From: Channallabes apus
Lineage: Eukaryota; Chordata; Actinopteri; Siluriformes; Clariidae
Reading direction: 5' to 3'
Length of the DNA stretch: 64,000 nt
Assembly: GCA_030522415.1 (NCBI GenBank)
Contig: CM060112.1
Coordinates: 8,723,001-8,787,000 of the forward strand
Below the pieces are notes generated by a model. That model made no database searches, was not told the DNA's origin, and saw nothing but the letters and a program-made list of their open reading frames with translations. A program made the position numbers and the translations under genes. Below, piece by piece: positions 55,965 to 64,000 of the stretch (position 1 is its first letter; the number at the start of each line of letters is the position of its first letter).

Positions 55965-56675
55965 CATCATCAATGTAAGATCAGACTTGATCATAGTGCA
56001 TGTTGGACTCCACCAGGGCTGCCCTTTTCCCACTAATTTTGTTCTTAATTTTCATAGACACCAATTATAAATGCTGCAAAGTGGTAGAAGGTGTCCAAAC
56101 TAGCGATCTCAAAATGTCATCTTTGTTATTTGCAGACAATGTGGTCCTGATGACTTCATCAGTTTGCGACCTACAATGTGTTTTGAGACTGTTTTTAGCT
56201 GAGCGTGAAGCAGCTGAGATGACAGTCTAGCCTTTTAAATCTGATGTTTTCCAGGTGTTATGGCAGACCTTAAACAAGTCTATAAAAATACACTTATACA
56301 GACATTGTTCCAATCTGTAAAAAGAAAGCTATCATTTAATAAGGTAAAGCTATCAATTTCAGAAGCTTAAGATAGTTATTGAAAGTATGAGGTCACAGAT
56401 ACAACTGGTAGAAATGGGTTTCCTTTTCAGGGTGGCTGTGCTCTGAACATTGGGAGCTCTGTTGCATCCTGGACTGCTCCCTGGGGAGGTGTTCCTGGCA
56501 AGTCCAACAGGGAGAAGACCATAGAGCAAGCTAGATGAGGTATCTTCTATCTAGTCTAGGAGTTTGTGAGGAATTTAGTGGAGGAGCTGTAGGAGGTGGC
56601 TATGGAAAAGGACATCATACATCTCTGCTTACCCCTGGACCTAGATACAGTAAGTACAGGAAAATGGATGCATTC
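55965..56675 (+). mobile_element. Old Rex3/RTE LINE relic
   Basis: Conceptual translations in shifting frames give VGLHQGCPF, SSLLFADNVVLMTSS (active site ADN in place of ADD), LAEREAAEMTV and then sequence like the 3' end of the Rex3 at 60474 (GCTCCCTGGGGAGGTGTTCC at 56479-56498; ending GAAAATGGATGCATTC). Many indels and stops make it far older than the 60474 copy. Confidence 0.75.
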
Positions 56676-57074
56676 CTTCTGTAAAAATGGTTGTTGTGCA
56701 GATTGGACATTATGCAAAAAACATATAACAGTAGAGTAGGGTAGATACTAGATAATAACTGTTTGTTTCACTTATATGTCTCACTGGCTTCTTGCTGTTG
56801 CTATCACTAAAATATTTTTTGCTGTTTTTAGAAGCCGTAATGCACATTGTGGTAATATTTGTAAAAGAAAATTTAATACAGAGATATCACTACAGTAATC
56901 AAGAGACACACAAGCAAGATAAGTGGCCTACATGGTATAAGGTGCATTTGTTGTTGGTGGTGGTCTTTCAGTTGATCCCATTAAGGGCTTGCCACAGCTG
57001 ATCAATCCACACACAAAATTTTTACGCCAGATGCCCTTCTTGACACAAATCTCTCATTCTATCCAGGCTTAGAA
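56676..57074. other. No recognisable feature
   Basis: AT-rich, with no supported coding sequence. Confidence 0.45.
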
Positions 57075-57183
57075 CTCAAATCACTTATCCGTTTTTAACT
57101 CCGGATCCGAGCTGGCCGAGTGAGATCCTGAGGGAGAACAATGGACGCGACGCGAAGCGGGGCCTCGAGGGCGACGAGCTGGC

Positions 57184-59913
57184 ATGAGGAACCGGCTGAG
57201 AACCCGTGCACACCGCACACCTCTGCCTAGCATCCTGCTCGCCAACGTCCAGTCACTGGAAAACAAACTCGATGACCTCAGGGCCAGGATAAAGTTCCAG
57301 AGAGACATTCGGGACTGCAATCTCTTCTGCTTCACCGAGACATGGCTGAACCCAGCGGTGCCAGACCACGCCATACAACCAGCCGAGTTCTTCTCGGTTC
57401 ACCGCATGGACAGGACGCGGGTCTCTGGGAAGTCAAGGGGAGGCGGCGTGTGCTTAATGGTGAACAACAGCTGGTGCAACAGCGCGAGCGTTGTTCCTCT
57501 TACACGCTCCTGCACACCAAACCTGGAACTACTGTCCATCATGTGTCGTGCTTTTTATCTTCCACGGGAGTTCACATCAGGTCATAATCATTGCCGTTTA
57601 CATCCCACCACAAGCAGACACTGACACTGCCTTATGCGAGCTGCATGAGGCGCTCACACAGCACCAGACACAACACCGGGACGCTGCGCTCATTGTGGCG
57701 GGGGATTTTAATAGTGCCGAACTTTTATCAGCACATCACCTGCCCCACCAGGGGCGAAAGGACACTGGACCATTGTTATACTACGGTCAAAGACGGTTAC
57801 AAGGCACAATCTCGTCCAGCGTTTGGTAAATCCGACCACGCCACCATCATGCCAAAATATAAACAAAGGCTGAAACAGGAAGTTCCGGTTCAGAGGGAGG
57901 TCTCGCGCTGGACGGACCAATCGGTGGCCGCGTTACAGGACGCACTCGATGACGCAGACTGGGACATGTTCAGAAACAGCTCCGATGATGACGTCAGCGT
58001 GTTTACGGAAGCGGTTATGGGATTTATTGGGAAGCTAGTAGACGATACGGTGGAGAAAAAGACTATCAGAACGTTTCCCAACCAGAAGCCGTGGGTGGAT
58101 AAAACCATCCGCGACGCTCTGAGATCTCGCACAGCTGCCTACAACACGGGACTTGCGTCGGGGGATATGGAACCGTACAAGGCTGCGTCATATAACGTGC
58201 AGAAAGCGGTGAAAGAGGTGAAGCAGCGCTACGGGAGAAAACTAAAGTCACAGCTTCAACAGAGTGACTCTAGGAGCCTGTGGCAGGGACTGAGAACAAT
58301 AACGGATTATAAAGCACCAACATCCTGTATGACGAACGCGGACGCAACTCTGGCAGACGAGCTCAACACCTTCTATGCTCGCTTCGAGGCTGCAGCTCAA
58401 GACGCTAGCGATGCTAATGCTAACGGCGCTAACGGTGCTAATGCTAACGGCGCTAATGCTAGTGGCGCTAACGGCTGCAGACAGGAAGACACTGCCAGCA
58501 CCGGGAACGCGCTCATCATCTCCGAGCATGACGTGAGGAGAGCCTTCAGGAGAGTGAACACCAGGAAAGCAGCAGGACCAGACAGCATCTCAGGCCGTAT
58601 CCTCAGAGCCTGCGCAGACCAGCTAGCACCTGTGTTCACTGAGATATTCGACATCTCTCTATCTCAGTCGGTGATCCCCACATGCTTCAAAGAGTCCATC
58701 ATTGTTCCTGTCCCAAAGAAACCACATCCTGCTTCCCTCAATGATTATCGCCCTGTAGCCCTCACCTCAGTAGTGATGAAGTGCTTTGAATGCCTTATCA
58801 GAGACTTCATCATTTCTTCACTACCCGACACACTGGACCCACTACAGTTTGCATACCGTCAGAACCGCTCCACAGACGATGCAATCTCTCATCTCCTCCA
58901 CACATCACTCACTCACCTGGACACTAGGAAAGGGAATTATGTTAAAATGCTCTTCATCGACTACAGCTCTCCTTTTAATACCATAATTCCCTCCACACTC
59001 ACCACCAAGCTGGAGCACCTGGGACTCAGCTCATCTATATGTCAGTGGATCTCCAATTTTCTGACTGGCAGACCACAGGCAGTAATGATGGCGGACATGT
59101 CTCAGCTACACTCACTCTCAGCACTGGAGCCCCCCAGGGTTGTGTTCTGAGCCCCCTGCTATACTCTTTGTACACCCACGACTGCGTGGCCACTACCAAC
59201 TCCACCTCCATCATCAAGTTTGCTGACGACACCGTCGTGGTCGGACTGATCACCAACAATGATGAGTCGGACTACCTAGAGGAGATTGGAAATCTGGAGA
59301 ACTCGTGCCAGAGGAACAATCTCCTCCTGAACGTCAGTAAGACAAAGGAGCTGATAGTGGACTTTAGTACAAAGCAGGAGAGGAACTACCAGACCCCGTC
59401 ATCAACAGGAGCCCAGTGGAGAGAGTGGACAGCTTCAGATACCTCGGTGTTCACATCACGCAGGACCTGTCATGGTCCTGTCACATCAACACCGTGGTGA
59501 AAAAAACCCGGCAGCGTCTCTACCACCTCAGATGCTTGGGAGACTTTAGACTGCCCTCCAAGGTGCTCAGGAACTTCTACTCCTGCACCATAGAGAGCAT
59601 CCTGACGGGAAACATCACGACCTGGTTCGGGAACAGCACCATGCAGGACAGACGAGCTCTACAGAGGGTGGTGCGATCAGCCGAGCGCATCATCCGCACT
59701 GAGCTCCCTGACCTGCACTCGATCTACAGCAAGCGGTGCTGGACTAAGGCCAGGAAGATCATGAAGGACCTCAGTCACCCCAGTAATGGACTGTTCTCTT
59801 TGTTGCGGTCTGGGAAGCGATTCCGCTCCCAAAAGGCCAACACAGAGAGGCTGAGGAGGAGCTTCTTCCCGCAGGCGATAAGGTCTCTCAATCACACCTC
59901 CACACAGGACTAA
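57184..59913 (+). pseudogene. LINE ORF2, endonuclease and reverse transcriptase
   Basis: Endonuclease pieces: ILLANVQSLENKLDDLRARI, FCFTETWLNPAVP, VYIPPQADT and IVAGDFNSAEL. Reverse transcriptase: GPDSISGRILRACADQL, LNDYRPVALTSVVMKC, FIDYSSPFNTI (Pro where Ala is usual), GAPQGCVLSPLLYSLY and the catalytic IIKFADDTVVVGLI. The C-terminus (FRYLGVHITQDLSW, FYSCTIESILTGNITTWFGN) follows. At least four frameshifts (about 57575, 57780, 59100 and 59430) divide it. The linker before the RT has an Asn-Ala-Gly-rich stretch (58403-58474) coded by GCTAAY hexamers. Confidence 0.85.
58403..58474 (+). repeat. GCTAAY hexamer array in the LINE ORF2
   Basis: Repeated GCTAAT/GCTAAC with GGC spacers encodes ANANGANGANANGANASGAN. 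The same hexamer is in the LINE leader at 10384-10420 and in the Ty3 Gag start at 42960-43004. Confidence 0.85.
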
Positions 59914-60473
59914 TAACATCTCTTAAGCTCACAACACTGACTGGACAATCATGGACACATTCATACACACTTGCAATAAATATTTATACATCTGGACAAT
60001 TGCACATGTCACCTTTCATGCATATTTGTACAACCAATGACACTTTAATTCTATATACATATATACTCTATCTACCCTATATTTCTATATTTTGCAATCT
60101 TTTATTATGCCCTTATTGTACAGTTAATTTTACTAGTTAAAATTATTTCTTTAGTATTTCCTTTTTATTGATTATTTATTTTACGTACAAGCTTTTATTT
60201 TCTTTTTAAGGTCACTGGTGGTCGTATAAGCATTTCACTGCATATTATACTGTGTATGACATGAATTTGAATTTGAACTGCATTGGCCGCAAATCAAACA
60301 TGGACCTTCATAACATGTGAGATGCCTGCCACTGAGCCACCAATCCCGAGCATAAATGCTATAAATACAGGTTGATATTCTGTTCAAACTTAAGCTATGT
60401 TGTTTTGGGGCCATTCATTCAATGTTACCCCAACATATTTTATCAGATTCATTTGAATTTTTAAAACACAGTA

Positions 60474-61941
60474 TTGTCTGTTTCAGTTGAGTCTACAATG
60501 GAGGCATTGTCGAGGCGGCCAACCGGAGCAGTGGCCGTAAGGTGGCCTGTCGCGGTGGCAACCCAAGAAGCCGTTGGTGGACAACTGGCGGTGAGGGATC
60601 CCATCAAGCTGAAGAAGGAGTCTTACTGGGCCTTTTTGGCTGGTGGCACTCCGGAGGCAGCTGATAGGTTTGATAGTCAGGTTGATAGGCAGGCCAAGCG
60701 GAATGCGGATTCGGTGGTTACTGAGGCAAAAACCCGGGCATGGGAGGAGTTTGGGGAGGCCATGGAGAATGACCTCGGAACAGTGGACCAGCTCTTCACC
60801 CTTAGCAGGGTCCTGGAGGGGGCATGGGAGTTTGCCAAACCAGTCTACATGTGCTTTGTGGACTTGGAGAAGGCATTCGACCGTGTCCCTCGGGGAGTCC
60901 TGTGGGGGGTACTCCGGGGGAATGGGATATCGGATTCCCTGTTAAGGGCTGTCCGGTCCCTGTACAACCAGTGTCGGAGCTTGGTCCGCATTCCTGGTAG
61001 TAAGTCGGACCTGTTTCCGGTTAGAGTAGGACTCCGACAAGGCTGCCCTTTGTCACCGATCCTATTCATAATTTTTATGGACAGGATTTCTAGGCGCAGC
61101 CAGGGTGTTGAGGGGGTACAGTTTGGTCGGCTCAGGATTGGGTCACTGCTTTTTGCAGATGACATTGTTCTGTTGGCCTCATCACCCTGTGACCTACAGC
61201 TCTCACTGGATAGGTTCGCAGCCGAGTGTGAAGCAGCTGGGATGAGAATTAGCACCTCCAAATCTGAAGCCATGGTCCTCAGCCGGAAAAGGGTGGAGTG
61301 CCCGCTCAGGGTTGGGAGTGAGATCTTGCCACAAGTGGAGGAGTTTAAGTATCTCGGGGTCTTGTTCACGAGTGAGGGTAAAATGGAACAGGAGATCGAC
61401 AGGCGGATTGGGGCAGCGTCTGTAGTGATGCGGGCTCTGTATCGGTCCGTCGTGGTGAAGAAGGAGCTGAGCCAAAAGGCTAAGCTCTCAATTTACCGGT
61501 CGATCTACGTTCCTACCCTGACCTATGGTCATGAGCTGTGGATAGTGACCCGAAAGAACAAGATCGCGAACACAAGCGGCCAAAATGTGGTTCCTCCGCA
61601 GGGTGTCTGGGCTCTCCCTTAGAGATAGGGTGAGAAGCTCAGTCATTCGGGAGGGGCTCAGAGTAGAGCCGCTGCTCCTCCGCATCGAAAGGAGCCAGAT
61701 GAGGTGGCTTGGGCATCTATTTAGGATACCCCCTGGACGCCTCCCTTGTGAGGTGTTCCGGACACACCCCACCAGAAAGAGACCCCGGGGGAGACCCAGG
61801 ACACGCTGGAGGGACTATGTCTCTCGGCTGGCCTGGGAACACCTTGGGATCCCCCCGGAAGAGCTGGAAGAAGTGGCCGGGGAGAGGGAAGTCTGGGAAT
61901 CCCTGCTGAAGCTGCTGCCCCTGCGACCCGACCTTGGATAA
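60474..61941 (+). pseudogene. Rex3 reverse transcriptase
   Basis: The open frame 60474-61622 (382 residues) contains YMCFVDLEKAFDRVPRG, GLRQGCPLSPILFIIFMDRI and the catalytic SLLFADDIVLLAS. A frameshift at about 61570 moves the C-terminus to 61585-61941, which reads MWFLRRVSGLSLRDRVRSS, MRWLGHLFRIPPGRLP and RPRGRPRTRWRDYVSRLAW. The N-terminal part jumps from GEAMEND to LGTVDQLFTL, an internal deletion of the region between the endonuclease and the RT. Confidence 0.87.
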
Positions 61942-61975
61942 GCGGAAGAAAATGGATGGATGGATGGATGGAGTT
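60474..61975 (+). mobile_element. Rex3 (RTE-clade) LINE, 5'-truncated
   Basis: Ends with AAGCGGAAGAAAATGGATGG and GGAT repeats, the Rex3 3' signature. It lacks the endonuclease. Compared with the old relic at 55965 it is well preserved. Confidence 0.88.
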
Positions 61976-63144
61976 GAGACTAGTCATGAGAGGAAAGTAG
62001 GTTTTAATATAACACATTTGGTAGATATCTGCTCTTTTTCCTTCAAATACTTAACATGGCAAAATAATAATAATAATAAACTTTTTACAAACACCAAAGT
62101 GGGACATTTGTTACAAGAAAACCAGCCCAAATGGAAAGCATGGCGTTGGTGGGGGATTGGGGTCTTTGTCCTTTTCACCCATTTATTCCAGTCATTTCTA
62201 AGCTGGAGTGTCAGTCAGTTGAGCTCTTAAAATATTCAGAGCATCTGTTTATTTTAGTAAAAATAAAATGTAGTGACTAGAAATACCCCTGTGGCATAAC
62301 AGCCTCATGATGTAATTTTCCCAAATAATTGATGTCTAGTTATAATTTACACATTAACAACTGAGGATAAAAGCCAATTAGAGCCTAAACTGTCACACAA
62401 AATCATCACAATAACAAACCCTCCTGATTTAATGCACATCCTAGATCTGTCATTTTCTTTATAACACTTGTTGAGAATCGCAAATTGTTTCTGCAGGTAA
62501 TTTAGAACAGGGATGCAGAAAAACAAGTGGAATTGCAACCAATAATACAAAAAGAAGATGCATATAATTAGGTTGATTTCTTGGGGATAAATTATATGTA
62601 CTGACACACACTGGTTTTGTGCATAAGTACAACCACATGGACGAGACTGGGAAAATAGACTAAAGAAATTGTTTATGGATAAAAAGAAGATGCAAAAACA
62701 AGATGATGGAAACTGTCTCTGTCTCTATTTGCTGTGAATAAATTCCATGGATGATTGGCTGTTGGTAATAGGAATGATTCAGCTAGTGTCATCCTGAAAG
62801 GTCAGTATTTGCCACACAGAAAGAGAAAAGCAGAGTGAAAAAGACTGAGGACCATTCAATTCATTTAGGATTCTATTCAATCCATTTTCCTTTTTTGTCT
62901 TTACTTTAATCTCTTGAGACTCAGATTCCGCTGTTATGTATGTTGCATTCTCCACACTGTTTATCTTTATTAGCACCAGATAACAAGGGATTTAAATAAT
63001 GATTTCAAACAGAAATACGTTTTACAAACAAATTATACCCAGCACCCCCCAATATAGATAATGTAGTTGGGAGAATATTTCATATACATAAAAATTATTA
63101 AGAAGTTTAGTCATGATTTACAAAATAATTAACTGGTTTATCCT
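61976..63144. other. No recognisable feature
   Basis: AT-rich, with a short (TAA)n at 62066-62080. No gene or repeat identified. Confidence 0.5.
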
Positions 63145-63335
63145 TCAGGAATGGCGGCACGGTGGTGTAGTCGTTAGCACTGTCACCTTGCACCCCCAGA
63201 GTCCGTGTTCAATTCCTGTCTCTGTGTGCATAGAGTTTGCATGTTCTCCCCGTGTTTGGATGGTTTCCTCCAGGTACTCTGGTTTTATTCCCATAGTCCA
63301 AAGATATGGAGATTAGGTTAATTGGTGTTCCCCAA
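63145..63335 (+). mobile_element. SINE-like dispersed repeat
   Basis: Begins GGCGGCACGGTGGTGTAGTC with tRNA-like A-box (GTAGTCGTTAGC) and B-box (GTTCAATTCCT), followed by the body AGTTTGCATGTTCTCCCCGT common to a widespread fish repeat. Read as a tRNA-derived SINE; not a tRNA gene. Confidence 0.6.
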
Positions 63336-63531
63336 ATTGCCCATAGTGAGTGTGAATACAGGATAAAATGGTATAGATCATGAGTGAGTGAGAGTAAGTG
63401 ACCCTTTAGAAATGTTCCTAATACATAAAAGACAAGGATAAAGTTATCTGGAACTGATAAATACATGTCATGAAAAAATAAAACTGAAACAACCTAATGA
63501 GATAATAATCACTCTGGATTATAAAACCAAT

Positions 63532-63998
63532 TGTAACATCGGGACTACCACGGCCTCGGGGAAGAAGATCCGGTTCGCCGGACTACTGAGCCGCCGCTTT
63601 GTCTCCCCCTAGTGTGTCTATGTCTGTATGTCAATCACAATTACCCCAAGGAGATTCACCTGTGTATCCCTCGTGTGTGTTCCTATATAAACCAGACGAC
63701 CCCGTAGCCACCTGTTCGTCCACCGTTATGCCTAATCCTCACACACCAGCCGACTACTTGCGTGTTGTCACACTTTTACCAGTTCTTGACCCCTATATTT
63801 CAGGATTGAGCCGGCTCACCGCTCGAACACCGTGGGCAGTGGAAAGCTGGCACAAGGACCCATGTTCGGAGTGTTCGGAGCCCCTGCTGTTATTTCTGTG
63901 TTGTTCACTGGGACGATTGGTGTGAGGGACGTGTGAAATAAATAATCATTGGTGTGCAAGCCTGCATCTGCGTCTCCTTATCAGAGCCAAACATGACA
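63532..63998 (+). repeat. LTR at window edge (467 bp)
   Basis: Starts TGTAACATCGGG and ends ACATGACA, with a TATA box (CTATATAAA, about 63683) and AATAAA (63937-63942) in the order expected for a promoter and poly(A) signal. The window stops two bases later, so it is unknown whether it is a solo LTR or the 5' LTR of a longer element. Confidence 0.7.
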
Positions 63999-64000
63999 GA

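Larger units (their letters stand above)
57075..60285 (+). mobile_element. Rex1/CR1-like LINE
   Basis: Contains an endonuclease and reverse-transcriptase ORF2 followed by a 3' UTR that ends GAATTTGAATTTGAAC, a hexameric tail. It lacks ORF1 and the 5' end is truncated or short. The clade assignment within the CR1/Jockey group is tentative. It is GC-richer than the surroundings. Confidence 0.82.

Overview
The window is gene-poor, AT-rich vertebrate DNA that is almost entirely transposable elements. The mix points to a teleost fish: DD34E Tc1 elements with about 200-bp IR/DR-type inverted repeats, L2-type LINEs with an SGNH-esterase ORF1, Rex3/RTE LINEs with GGAT tails, DIRS with a tyrosine recombinase, chromodomain Ty3 elements, Harbinger, hAT-like MITEs and tRNA-derived SINEs. 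A catfish or other otophysan would fit, but nothing proves it. I found no convincing host exon.

Layout. 1-2000: pogo-like DNA transposon remnants, with an RTE LINE inserted in the transposase gene (348-1330, 6-bp TSD). 2001-7620: mostly unique DNA with Tc1 relics, a duplicated TATA-like module and microsatellites. 7621-9240: Tc1 copy 1. 10100-15250: nearly complete L2-type LINE. 16640-19700: RTE and Rex1/CR1-like LINE pieces, a small LTR element with an unusual proline-rich ORF (17512-19038), and a deleted Tc1. 19754-21376: Tc1 copy 2. 21383-25832: Tigger-like, hAT-like and SINE repeats, and a possible solo LTR. 26258-28718: Tc1 copy 3, itself hit by an L2. 28900-30690: DIRS remnant with a tandemly repeated recombinase segment. 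30757-36302: damaged Harbinger containing a decayed chromodomain Ty3 element. 36303-48040: LINE sequence split by a young Ty3/gypsy (37726-43808) and by Tc1 copy 4 (44798-46417). 48118-51455: complete-looking autonomous Harbinger with two intact, convergent, spliced genes. 51462-57000: repeat pieces, a hAT MITE with an 8-bp TSD, unique DNA and an old Rex3 relic. 57075-60285: Rex1/CR1-like LINE. 60474-61975: Rex3 LINE. 63145-64000: SINE-like repeat and an LTR reaching the window edge.

The best candidate for something functional is the Harbinger at 48118-51455. Its HARBI1-like transposase (343 codons over four exons) and Myb/SANT-like partner (281 codons over seven exons) both join in frame with GT-AG introns, and both ends carry the same short inverted repeat flanked by CTG. 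Almost everything else carries visible breaks. Nesting gives relative ages: the split LINE is older than the Ty3 and Tc1 inside it; the damaged Harbinger is older than the Ty3 in it; Tc1 copy 3 is older than the L2 in it.
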